Numbered from the stretch's first letter, positions 1 to 6,793 are shown. The stretch is 9,090 bases of DNA from an uncultured Clostridium sp. (GCA_946497905.1 CAMMMI010000072.1:1-9090), one strand, 5' to 3'. Notes: generated from the sequence alone by a model not told the origin. Program-made: numbers and translations.

Positions 1-168
1 TCAACATTTGTTAATCTTTTATCTATATTTGTTACTTTATCTTCAACATTTGTTAATCTTTTATCTATATTTGTTACTTTATCTTCAACATTTGTTAGTC
101 TTTTATCTATATTTGTTACTTTATTCTCTACATTTGTCATTCTATCTTCCACTTTTGTTAATCTATTT
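1..168. repeat. 42-bp in-frame tandem repeats, block A (LTNVEDK/VTNIDKR units)
   Basis: Copies start at 1, 43 and 85 and are almost identical (each opens with TCAACATTTGTTA). A fourth, diverged copy covers about 127-168. The 42-bp unit equals 14 codons, or two heptads, so copy-number change keeps the reading frame and the coiled-coil register. The array is cut by the left edge, so its full copy number is unknown. Confidence 0.9.
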
Positions 169-419
169 TCTATATTTGTAAGTCTTTTTTCATTTTGTTC
201 CCATTTTTTATCGTTTTCTATCCATCTCTTCTCGTTTTGCTCCCATCTTTTTTCGTTTTCTATCCATCTCTTCTCGTTTTGTTCCCATCTTTTTTCGTTT
301 TCTATCCATCTCTTCTCATTTTGCTCCCATTTTTTATCATTTTCTTTCCATCTTTGATCTGATTCTGCTCTAAATTCCCTTAGTTCCTTTAATACAATAT
401 TTACTGTGTTTTCTTCCAT
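3..419 (-). CDS. Heptad-repeat coiled-coil protein, N-terminal part (runs off left edge)
   Basis: The gene begins at ATG 419-417, 6 nt after a strong AGGGAGGT ribosome binding site, and stays open to the left edge, giving 139 residues with no stop. After a short head (MEENTVNIVLKELREFRAE), Trp recurs every seventh residue at 24, 31, 38, 45, 52, 59, 66 and 73, each followed three residues later by Asn or a polar residue (WEQNEKR, WIENEKR). The same register continues with L80, L87, M94, V101, L108, V115, L122, V129 and L136, and with I/V three residues later (LTNVEDK, VTNIDKR). This is a classic a/d heptad pattern, so a long rod-like coiled coil is predicted. No membrane segment or signal peptide is seen in the part present. 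I do not recognise the family; phage or surface stalk proteins and XhlA-like small proteins are only guesses. The function is unknown. Confidence 0.8.
   Translation of the reverse strand, partial: MEENTVNIVLKELREFRAESDQRWKENDKKWEQNEKRWIENEKRWEQNEKRWIENEKRWEQNEKRWIENDKKWEQNEKRLTNIENRLTKVEDRMTNVENKVTNIDKRLTNVEDKVTNIDKRLTNVEDKVTNIDKRLTNV
191..358. repeat. 42-bp in-frame tandem repeats, block B (Trp-heptad units)
   Basis: Four units start at 191, 233, 275 and 317, each opening CATTTTG or CGTTTTG, with TATCCATCTC recurring at 219, 261 and 303. The last unit is degenerate at its end. Each unit encodes two heptads of the WEQNEKR and WIENEKR type. The unit has the same length as block A but unrelated sequence, and both lie in one reading frame. 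Confidence 0.9.
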
Positions 420-473
420 AATGATACCTCCCTATAATTTTCTATAGTATAAAAAGCTATTTTATATTAGAAT

Positions 474-489
474 TATTAATGCATTAATA
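474..489. promoter_or_regulatory. 16-bp perfect palindrome, possible operator
   Basis: TATTAATGCATTAATA reads the same on both strands. It lies 10-25 nt downstream of the predicted start site of the coiled-coil gene, where a bound repressor would block transcription. Base composition is AT-rich, so chance cannot be excluded, but a 16-bp perfect palindrome is longer than expected by chance at a single place. Confidence 0.35.
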
Positions 490-505
490 TATCTCTATAG
501 TAAAT

Positions 506-534
506 ATTTAATCATATATTTTTAGTGTTGTCAA
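506..534 (-). promoter_or_regulatory. Probable promoter of the coiled-coil gene
   Basis: On the minus strand a perfect TTGACA (534-529) is followed by a 17-bp spacer and TTAAAT (511-506), a 4/6 match to the -10 consensus. Transcription would start near 499, leaving a leader of about 80 nt before the ATG at 419. The -35 box is the strong part of the call and the -10 box is weak. Confidence 0.5.
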
Positions 535-650
535 TAGTAAAATTAAATTTTATAGTAAATTTTTAGTTTGGTATTATACTTATTAGTTAAGTTGTTGTGA
601 TATTATTTTTACTGTTCTATATTAGGAAAACCATAGAGCAAATAAATATT

Positions 651-681
651 AAATTTTATAATTGTTCTGTTATAAAAATTT
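651..681 (-). terminator. AT-only inverted repeat downstream of ackA copy 1, weak terminator candidate
   Basis: AAATTTTATAA (651-661) pairs with TTATAAAAATTT (670-681) with one bulged A and an 8-base loop. It starts about 25 bp after the stop codon of the last acetate operon gene. The stem has no G or C and the following bases are mixed A/T rather than a U-run, so termination strength is doubtful. The rest of 420-706 holds only the promoter and palindrome listed separately. Confidence 0.25.
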
Positions 682-706
682 TGTTATATCTTTAATTCCA
701 CTATAA

Positions 707-1900
707 TTATTTATTAATTAATCTTAATGTTTCTTTTGCAATCATCAATTCTTCATTTGTTGGAATAACATATATTTTTACATTAGAATTGTCTTTAGAT
801 ATTATTTTTTCTTCTCCTCTTGTTTTATTTGCTTCTTCATCAATTTCTACTCCCATAAATTTTAATTGTTCACAAATTCCTTTTCTTATATTTACTTGAT
901 TTTCTCCAACTCCTCCTGTAAATATTATATAATCTACTCCATTCATTGCTACTGCATATTTTGCAATATAGCTTGATACAGAATATTTAAAAACTTGCAT
1001 TGCTATATCTGCTTGTTCATCACCTTCATTAGCTGCTTGTTCTATTACTCTAAAATCTGGTGCTAATCCTGAGATTCCAGCAACACCTGATTCTTTATTT
1101 AATATATTTTCCATTTGTTCTGCTGATAATTTATCTTTTTTCATAATATATATTAATATTGAAGGATCTAAATCCCCACTTCTTGTTACCATTGGTATCC
1201 CTCCAAGTGGTGTTAGTCCCATACTTGTATCTAAAGATTTTCCGCCATTAACTGCGCATATACTTGAACCTTGACCTAAATGGCATGTTACTATTTTTAA
1301 GTCTTTAATATCTTTATTTTCAATTTCAGCTAATCTTTGTGATACATACATATGTGATGTTCCATGTGCTCCGTATTTTCTTATTCCATATTTTTTATAA
1401 TATTCATATGGTATTGGATATATATATTTCTCCTTTGGCATTGTTTGATGAAAAGTTGTATCAAATACTGCTACCATAGGCTTTCCTTGCATAACTTTTT
1501 GACAAGCCTTCATTCCTAAAACTGCTGCTGGATTATGTAATGGTGCAAATTCTCCACATTTTTCTATATTATTCATAACTTCTTCATCAATTAACACAGA
1601 ATTCTTAAAAAATTCTCCTCCATGTACTACTCTATGTCCTATTGCTTCTATTTCATCTAGGCTATCTATAACTTTATATTCTGGATTTGTTAATTGTTTT
1701 AATGTAAATTCTATTGCTTCTGTATGATTATATACAGGATTTTTTATTTCTATTTTTTGTCCATTTACTTTGTGTGTAATAAAAGCTTCTTGCTCTCCTA
1801 TTCTCTCATATTTACCTGAAGCTAATACTTCTTCTGTATCCATGTTTATTAATTGGTATTTTAGTGATGAACTGCCACAATTTAATACTAATACTTTCAT
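707..1900 (-). CDS. ackA: Acetate kinase, paralog 1
   Basis: Cytoplasmic enzyme converting acetyl phosphate and ADP to acetate and ATP, the second step after Pta. The 397 residues match the family's usual length of about 400 and the ASKHA fold. Visible landmarks are the N-terminal phosphate loop LNCGSSSLKYQ (7-17), GHRVVHGG (88-95, Arg90), APLHNP (119-124, His122), VFDTTFHQTMP (Asp147), HGTSH (His179), LGQGSS (208-213), TRSGDLDP (Arg240), GGVGEN (329-334) and PTNEE (Glu383). These equal Arg91, His123, Asp148, His180, Arg241 and Glu384 of the Methanosarcina thermophila enzyme, a constant offset of one. Three positions differ from that enzyme: Ala178 for Phe179 of the acetate pocket, Gln210 for Asn211 of the phosphate loop, and Val238 for Gly239 beside the catalytic Arg. 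It is the last gene of the operon, 26 bp after the small ORF, with an AGGGAGG ribosome binding site. It aligns without gaps to the second acetate kinase in this window. Activity is likely; substrate preference is uncertain. Confidence 0.95.
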   Translation of the reverse strand: MKVLVLNCGSSSLKYQLINMDTEEVLASGKYERIGEQEAFITHKVNGQKIEIKNPVYNHTEAIEFTLKQLTNPEYKVIDSLDEIEAIGHRVVHGGEFFKNSVLIDEEVMNNIEKCGEFAPLHNPAAVLGMKACQKVMQGKPMVAVFDTTFHQTMPKEKYIYPIPYEYYKKYGIRKYGAHGTSHMYVSQRLAEIENKDIKDLKIVTCHLGQGSSICAVNGGKSLDTSMGLTPLGGIPMVTRSGDLDPSILIYIMKKDKLSAEQMENILNKESGVAGISGLAPDFRVIEQAANEGDEQADIAMQVFKYSVSSYIAKYAVAMNGVDYIIFTGGVGENQVNIRKGICEQLKFMGVEIDEEANKTRGEEKIISKDNSNVKIYVIPTNEELMIAKETLRLINK

Positions 1901-1926
1901 TTATTTTTATCCTCCCTTTTTAGACA

Positions 1927-2127
1927 TTAAAATTTCCCAATATCCTCATCTATGCTACTTTCATGTTTTACCTTATACATGTTTAATTCTGCTTTATCTG
2001 ATTGTTCTATTCTCTTTTTTATATCTTCATTATATCTTCTCATATTTTCATTGACATTCTTTACAAAAACCTCTAATTCTTCTTGTGTTAAATGATTATT
2101 TTTTCGCCATTCACTTGATTTATTCAT
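1927..2127 (-). CDS. Small charged protein between the two acetate kinases, unknown
   Basis: I do not recognise this protein. Starting at ATG 2127 it has 66 residues (MNKSSEWRKNNHLTQEELEV at the start), rich in Lys, Glu and Asn, predicted mainly helical, with no Cys, no membrane segment and no signal peptide. An ATG at 2139 would add four residues (MKFN), but the only ribosome-binding-like sequence, AAAGGA, directly abuts that codon; it lies 12 nt from the 2127 start, which I therefore prefer weakly. The gene lies 26 bp upstream of acetate kinase copy 1 and follows copy 2 by about 85 bp, all on one strand, so co-transcription is likely. A role connected to the kinases is possible but rests on position only. 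Coding status is probable, not certain. Confidence 0.55.
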   Translation of the reverse strand: MNKSSEWRKNNHLTQEELEVFVKNVNENMRRYNEDIKKRIEQSDKAELNMYKVKHESSIDEDIGKF

Positions 2128-2169
2128 ATTAAATTTCATTCCTTTCTCACTTTGCTATAAAGGCACACA

Positions 2170-2199
2170 TAGTTATGAAAGTAAATTTCTTTCAAACTA
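2170..2199 (-). other. Intercistronic hairpin between ackA copy 2 and the small ORF
   Basis: TAGTTaTGAAAG (2170-2181) pairs with CTTTCAAACTA (2189-2199) across a 7-base loop, giving 11 base pairs with one bulged base. In the minus-strand transcript it begins about 13 nt after the acetate kinase stop codon. It has no following U-run, so it looks more like an RNA stabilising or processing stem, or a partial attenuator, than a terminator. Confidence 0.45.
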
Positions 2200-2212
2200 T
2201 TTTCCTTTCTAA

Positions 2213-3403
2213 TTATTTTACTAATTTTAGTGTTTCTCTTGCTATTACCAATTCTTCATTTGTAGGCACAACATATATTTTTACTTTAGAATCTGGTGCT
2301 GATATTTCTATTTCTTCTCCTCTTATTTTATTCTTTTCTGTATCTATCTTTACTCCTAAAAATTGTAATTGTTCACATATAGCTTCTCTTGAAAGTGGTC
2401 CTTTTTCTCCAACTCCTGCTGTAAATGTAAGTACATCTATTCCATTCATTGCTACTGCACATCTAGCAACATAACAAGCTACTAAATAGTGGAATACATC
2501 TAAGGCTAACTGTGCATGGTGTCCTCCTGCTTGTGCTTCTACTTCTATATCTCTAAAATCTACTGATACGCCAGAAATACCATAAACTCCTGATTCTTTA
2601 TTTAAAATAAAATTAATATCATCTGGAGTAAGTTTTTCTTTGTTCATAAGATATGTTATAACTGAAGGATCTAAATCTCCACTTCTTGTTCCCATTGGTA
2701 CTCCTCCTAGTGGTGTTAAGCCCATACTTGTTTCTACCGACTTTCCTTCTTTTATGGCACATACACTTGCCCCTTGACCTAAATGACAATTTACTATTTT
2801 TAAATCTTTAATATCTTTTTTCATTATTTCTGCAACTCTTGAAGATACATATTGATGTGACATTCCGTGTGCACCATATTTTCTTACACCATATTTCTTA
2901 TAATATTTATATGGTATTGGATAAATATATTTTTCCTTTTCAATAGATTGGTGAAATGCTGTATCAAATACTGCTACCATTTTCATATTTGGCACTACTT
3001 TTTTACATGCTTCCATTCCTAAGATACTTGCTGGGTTGTGTAATGGTGCTAAATCAACACATTCTCTAATTCCTTCTATTACATCATCATTTATTAATAC
3101 TGCTTCTTTAAACTTTTCTCCTCCATGTACTACTCTATGACCTATTCCTCCTAATTCATCCAAACTTTTTAAAACTCCATAATGTGTATTAGTTAACCTA
3201 TCTAGTACAAATTCTATTGCTTTTTCGTGATTTTTTGCTGCATGCTCAAATTTGTGTTTTTCTCCATTAACTTTATGTGTTAAAAATGAATTAGGTTGCC
3301 CTATTCTTTCAAAATATCCTTTTGCTAATACTTCTTCTGTATCCATATCAATTACTTGATATTTTAATGATGAACTTCCTGAGTTTAATACTAATATTTT
3401 CAT
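2213..3403 (-). CDS. ackA: Acetate kinase, paralog 2
   Basis: Second acetate kinase, 396 residues, aligning with copy 1 without gaps through all family motifs: LNSGSSSLKYQ (7-17), GHRVVHGG (Arg90), APLHNP (His122), VFDTAFHQ (Asp147), HGMSH (His179), LGQGAS (208-213), MGTRSGDLDP (Arg240), TAGVGEK (328-334) and PTNEE (Glu383). It shares Ala178 and Gln210 with copy 1, where the Methanosarcina enzyme has Phe179 and Asn211, so these changes predate the duplication. Its private changes are Met181 in the usual HGTSH, Lys334 in the usual GEN motif, and SIEK in place of the TMP that follows FHQ. It retains Gly238, which copy 1 has replaced with Val. It follows pta by 84 bp with a strong AAGGAGGT ribosome binding site. 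The likely role is acetate and ATP formation; the diverged positions leave room for altered kinetics or substrate. Confidence 0.94.
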   Translation of the reverse strand: MKILVLNSGSSSLKYQVIDMDTEEVLAKGYFERIGQPNSFLTHKVNGEKHKFEHAAKNHEKAIEFVLDRLTNTHYGVLKSLDELGGIGHRVVHGGEKFKEAVLINDDVIEGIRECVDLAPLHNPASILGMEACKKVVPNMKMVAVFDTAFHQSIEKEKYIYPIPYKYYKKYGVRKYGAHGMSHQYVSSRVAEIMKKDIKDLKIVNCHLGQGASVCAIKEGKSVETSMGLTPLGGVPMGTRSGDLDPSVITYLMNKEKLTPDDINFILNKESGVYGISGVSVDFRDIEVEAQAGGHHAQLALDVFHYLVACYVARCAVAMNGIDVLTFTAGVGEKGPLSREAICEQLQFLGVKIDTEKNKIRGEEIEISAPDSKVKIYVVPTNEELVIARETLKLVK

Positions 3404-3487
3404 AAATACCTCCTTAATGGATTATAGCGAAATATGTTGAAATTCCATCTTATCCACTTAAATATATTTGGACTTTGTCCTTTAAAT

Positions 3488-4492
3488 TTAATTACTTTGT
3501 GCTTGTACAGCTGTTATGGCTATTACTCCTGCAACATCTATACTACTACAACCTCTTGATAGATCATTTACTGGTTTTGCAATTCCTTGACATAATGGTC
3601 CATATGCTTCAGCTTTTCCAAGTCTTTGTACTAATTTATATCCTATATTTCCTGCATTTAAATCTGGAAAAATCAATACATTAGCTTCACCTTTTAATTC
3701 ACTTGTTGGTGCTTTCATTTTTGCTATTTCTGGTATTATTGCTGCATCTAATTGTAATTCTCCATCAACTTTTAAATTTGGTGCTTTTTCTTTTACTGCT
3801 TTTGTTGCATCTATTACTTTTTGAGTTGATTCAGATTTTGCACTCCCATGTGTTGAATATGAAAGCATTGCTACTTTAGGTTCTTTTTGTACTAATTGCT
3901 TAAAACTTTTGCTTGATGAGATTGCAATTTCTGATAGTTCTTCTTGTCCTGGGTTTTCATTTAATCCTGCATCACCAAAAATAAATGTTCCATTTTCTCC
4001 ATATTCACAATTAGGAACTACCATAACAAAAAATGCTGAAACTAATTTTGTATCTGGTGCTGTTTTTAATATTTGTAATGCTGGCCTTAATGTATCAGAT
4101 GTAGAATGTATCGCTCCTGAAACTAATCCATCTACTTTACTCTCTTCATCTTTTAACATTAACATTCCAAAATATACTGGATCTTTTACAAGTTCTTTAG
4201 CATTTTCTATAGTCATTCCTTTATTTTTCCTTAATTCATATAATAAACTTACATATTTGTCATAATCTGGACTATTATTGGGATCTATTATTTTTGCTCC
4301 ATCTATATTTACATTATTTTGTTTAGCTTTTTCTTCTATTTTTCTTTTATCACCTACTAATATAATATTAGCATATTTTTCATTTAATACTATTTCTGTT
4401 GCTTTTAATATTCTAATATCTTCTGCTTCTGGCAAAACTATTGTCTTTATTTGTTGTTTTGCTCTCTCCTTTATTTCATCTATAAATGACAT
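3488..4492 (-). CDS. pta: Phosphate acetyltransferase (phosphotransacetylase)
   Basis: Cytoplasmic enzyme exchanging CoA for phosphate on acetyl-CoA to give acetyl phosphate, the substrate of the acetate kinases downstream. The 334 residues match the short, single-domain form of the family, without the N-terminal regulatory domains of the E. coli enzyme. Seen motifs are VLPEAEDIRILKA (19-31), DGLVSGAIHSTSDTLRPAL (121-139, with Arg136), FGDAGLNENP (172-181), VDGELQLDAA (242-251), LIFPDLNAGNIGYKL (273-287) and NDLSRGCSSIDV (309-320). Ser312, Arg313 and Asp319 correspond to the catalytic Ser309, Arg310 and Asp316 of the Methanosarcina thermophila enzyme, known from the literature. It is first in the acetate operon, with its own -10 box and an AAGGAGG ribosome binding site 9 nt before the ATG. 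No damage or unusual residues are seen. Confidence 0.96.
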   Translation of the reverse strand: MSFIDEIKERAKQQIKTIVLPEAEDIRILKATEIVLNEKYANIILVGDKRKIEEKAKQNNVNIDGAKIIDPNNSPDYDKYVSLLYELRKNKGMTIENAKELVKDPVYFGMLMLKDEESKVDGLVSGAIHSTSDTLRPALQILKTAPDTKLVSAFFVMVVPNCEYGENGTFIFGDAGLNENPGQEELSEIAISSSKSFKQLVQKEPKVAMLSYSTHGSAKSESTQKVIDATKAVKEKAPNLKVDGELQLDAAIIPEIAKMKAPTSELKGEANVLIFPDLNAGNIGYKLVQRLGKAEAYGPLCQGIAKPVNDLSRGCSSIDVAGVIAITAVQAQSN

Positions 4493-4520
4493 TTTGCAAA
4501 TCCTCCTTTTTGTTTTTTAC

Positions 4521-4549
4521 ATTATATCTATATTTCTTAAAAAATACAA
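4521..4549 (-). promoter_or_regulatory. Probable promoter of the pta-ackA operon
   Basis: On the minus strand a perfect TATAAT (4526-4521) lies 17 bp downstream of TTGTAT (4549-4544), which matches the -35 consensus only at TTG. The predicted start is near 4514, leaving a leader of about 22 nt. It lies between the nrdD terminator and pta, so the acetate operon can be expressed independently. I saw no convincing cre site. Confidence 0.55.
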
Positions 4550-4576
4550 GTATTTTTTTGACTTTTATACACAATC

Positions 4577-4605
4577 AAAAAAAGGAAGAGTATTTACTTT
4601 TCCTT
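4577..4605 (-). terminator. Intrinsic terminator of nrdD
   Basis: In the minus-strand RNA, AAGGAA (from 4605) pairs with UUCCUU (to 4582), followed inward by an A/C mismatch and AGU/ACU around an AAAU loop, then a run of seven U (4583-4577, partly shared with the stem foot). The stem starts inside the nrdD stop codon. It separates nrdD from pta. Confidence 0.6.
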
Positions 4606-6730
4606 ATAAATGTAAAACTCTTTCTTTTATTTCTTTTGTTTTTCCAACATTCCAGAAGTTTTCTCCCAAATATCCACATGTTCTTCTTGTTACATTCATT
4701 TTATTTTTATCTGTATTTCCACATTGTGGGCATTCCCATTCTAGATTATCATTTATTATAATCTCTCCATCAAATCCACATACATGGCAATAATCTGATT
4801 TTGTATTAAATTCTGCATATTGGATATTATCATATATAAATTTTACAACTGATTCCATTGCATCTAAGTTGTGTTGCATATTTGGTATTTCTATATATGA
4901 TATTGCTCCACCTGAAGATATTTTTTGGAATTCACTTTCAAATGATAATTTTGAAAATGCATCTATTTTTTCTCTTACGTCTACATGATATGAATTTGTA
5001 TAGAAACCTTTATCTGTTATATCTTTTATTTCTCCAAACTTTTCCTTGTCAATTCTTGCAAATCTATAACATAAGCTTTCTGCTGGTGTTCCATATAATG
5101 CAAATCCTATATTTGTTTCTTTTTTCCATTGTTCTATTTTTTCTCTTAGTTTTTTCATAACTCTTAAAGCAAAGTCATGTCCTTCTTTAGTTGTATGTGA
5201 TACTCCTTTCATTGCTTTTGTTACTTCATATAAACCTATGTATCCAAGTGATATAGAAGAATATCCTCCATATAATAGTTTGTCTATTTTTTCTCCTGGT
5301 TTCAATCTTGCTATTGCTCCATATTGCCAGTGAACTGGACTTATATCTGATGTTGTTCCAAGTAATGCATAATGTCTGCACATAATTGCTTCAAAACATA
5401 ACTCTAATCTTTCATCTAGTAATTTCCAGAATTTATCTTCGTCTCCATCCGCTATAATTCCTATTTGTGGTAAGTTTATACTAACAACTCCTTGGTTAAA
5501 TCTTCCTTCAAATTTATAGTTTCCATTTTCGTCTTTCCATGGTGATAAGAAACTTCTACATCCCATTGGGCTAAATACATTTCCTTCGTAATTTTCTCTC
5601 ATTTTCTTTGCTGATATGTAGTCTGGATATAGTCTTTTTGATGAACATTTTACAGCTAATTTTGTTAAATAATCATATTTTCCACCTTTTAAACAATTGT
5701 GTTCATCTAAAACATATATTAATTTTGGAAATGCTGGTGTTACATATACCCCTACTTCATTTTTTATACCTTGATATCTTTGTTTGATTATTTCTTCAAT
5801 AATCATTGCATTTTCTTCGATATATGGGTCATCTTTTTCTAAGTTTAAGAAAATTGTTACAAATGGTGATTGTCCGTTTGTTGTCATTAATGTATTTATT
5901 TGATATTGTATTGTTTGTACACCTGCTGAAAGTTCTGATTTTAATCTTGTATTAACTAAATCATCAATAACTTCTTGTGGTAATTTTCCTTTATATTTGC
6001 TTTCAATTTCTTTTTTGAATTTTTCTTTACTTTTTCTTAGATATTTTCCTAAATGTTTTACATCTACAGATTGTCCACCATATTGGCTACTTGCTACTGC
6101 TGCTATTATTTGTGTCATTACTGTACATGCTACTTGGAAACTTTTTGGTGTTTCTATCATTTTACCATTCATTACTGTTCCATTGTCTAACATGTCTCCT
6201 ATGTCTATTAAACAGCAATTAAATATTGGTTGTAAGAAATAATCTGCGTCATGGAAATGTAAAATACCTTCATCATGAGCTTTAGATATTTTTTCTGGAA
6301 GTAACATTCTTTTTGTTAAATCTTTTGATACTTCTCCTGCTATTAAATCTCTTTGTGTTGATGCTATTATTGCATTTTTGTTTGAATTTTCTTCCATTAA
6401 TTCTTTGTTTGTTGTTTTGATTAATCCTAATATAGATTCGTCAGTTGTATTTTGTTTTCTAACTAATGCTCTTGTATATCTATATACTATATATTTTTTA
6501 GCAAGTTCATATTTTTGTATTTCCATTAATTTTTCTTCTATAATGTCTTGAATATCCTCAACTAACATTCTTTTTTTACCTAATTCTTCTATGTATTTTA
6601 TAATATCTTTTATATCATCCTTACTAGCTCTTTCTTTTGCTCTTACCTCTTTATTTGCTTTTTCGATAGCTATTTGGATTTTTTCTCTATTATAATCTAC
6701 AGCTCTTCCATCCCTTTTGATAATTTTCAT
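4604..6730 (-). CDS. nrdD: Anaerobic ribonucleoside-triphosphate reductase, class III
   Basis: Oxygen-sensitive glycyl-radical enzyme that makes deoxyribonucleoside triphosphates from ribonucleoside triphosphates in the cytoplasm. The 708 residues are close to the E. coli protein (712). An N-terminal ATP-cone (about 1-92, KRDGRAVDYNREKI) gives allosteric control by ATP/dATP. The barrel carries FNCC (Cys172/173) and SPMGCRSF (Cys391, the expected thiyl radical). The C terminus has four zinc-type Cys (648, 651, 667, 670) and the radical loop RTCGYLG with Gly686. Asn412 lies 21 residues after Cys391, as Asn311 follows Cys290 in phage T4 NrdD; together with the FNCC cysteine this points to the formate-using subtype. 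An AAGGAGG site lies 9 nt before the ATG. The activase gene nrdG does not follow, although it often does; a terminator and pta come next. Control by the divergent Crp/Fnr regulator is inferred from an operator at its promoter. Confidence 0.97.
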   Translation of the reverse strand: MKIIKRDGRAVDYNREKIQIAIEKANKEVRAKERASKDDIKDIIKYIEELGKKRMLVEDIQDIIEEKLMEIQKYELAKKYIVYRYTRALVRKQNTTDESILGLIKTTNKELMEENSNKNAIIASTQRDLIAGEVSKDLTKRMLLPEKISKAHDEGILHFHDADYFLQPIFNCCLIDIGDMLDNGTVMNGKMIETPKSFQVACTVMTQIIAAVASSQYGGQSVDVKHLGKYLRKSKEKFKKEIESKYKGKLPQEVIDDLVNTRLKSELSAGVQTIQYQINTLMTTNGQSPFVTIFLNLEKDDPYIEENAMIIEEIIKQRYQGIKNEVGVYVTPAFPKLIYVLDEHNCLKGGKYDYLTKLAVKCSSKRLYPDYISAKKMRENYEGNVFSPMGCRSFLSPWKDENGNYKFEGRFNQGVVSINLPQIGIIADGDEDKFWKLLDERLELCFEAIMCRHYALLGTTSDISPVHWQYGAIARLKPGEKIDKLLYGGYSSISLGYIGLYEVTKAMKGVSHTTKEGHDFALRVMKKLREKIEQWKKETNIGFALYGTPAESLCYRFARIDKEKFGEIKDITDKGFYTNSYHVDVREKIDAFSKLSFESEFQKISSGGAISYIEIPNMQHNLDAMESVVKFIYDNIQYAEFNTKSDYCHVCGFDGEIIINDNLEWECPQCGNTDKNKMNVTRRTCGYLGENFWNVGKTKEIKERVLHL

Positions 6731-6764
6731 TTTACATTTCCTCCTTCAATTTTTGTATGGGTCT

Positions 6765-6793
6765 ATTATATATTAAGATTTTTGTTTTTCTGT
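6765..6793 (-). promoter_or_regulatory. Probable nrdD promoter, activator-type
   Basis: On the minus strand a perfect TATAAT (6770-6765) predicts a start near 6758 and a leader of about 28 nt. At 17-bp spacing the -35 position reads ACAGAA, which has no real match to TTGACA. A perfect -10 with no -35, plus an Fnr-geometry operator centred near -40.5, is the layout of class II activated promoters of the Crp/Fnr family. An alternative pairing of TTGCAA within the operator with TAATAT (6775-6770) is possible. Confidence 0.5.

Noticed and set aside
1..358. 42-bp repeats as a CRISPR array
   Set aside because: The units are contiguous with no unique spacers and lie in frame inside a coding region with a strong ribosome binding site.
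1770..2054. Plus-strand open frame overlapping acetate kinase copy 1 and the small ORF
   Set aside because: Hydrophobic low-complexity translation antisense to a clear gene, with no ribosome binding site. The other plus-strand open frames opposite ackA, pta, nrdD and hisS have the same character.
3421..3426. TATAAT on the minus strand in front of ackA copy 2 as an internal promoter
   Set aside because: At 16-18 bp spacing the upstream hexamers (such as GATGGA) do not resemble a -35 box and there is no extended -10, so read-through from the pta promoter is simpler.
3470..3480. GGACTTTGTCC inverted repeat after pta as a terminator
   Set aside because: Only four base pairs and no U-run follow in the direction of transcription.
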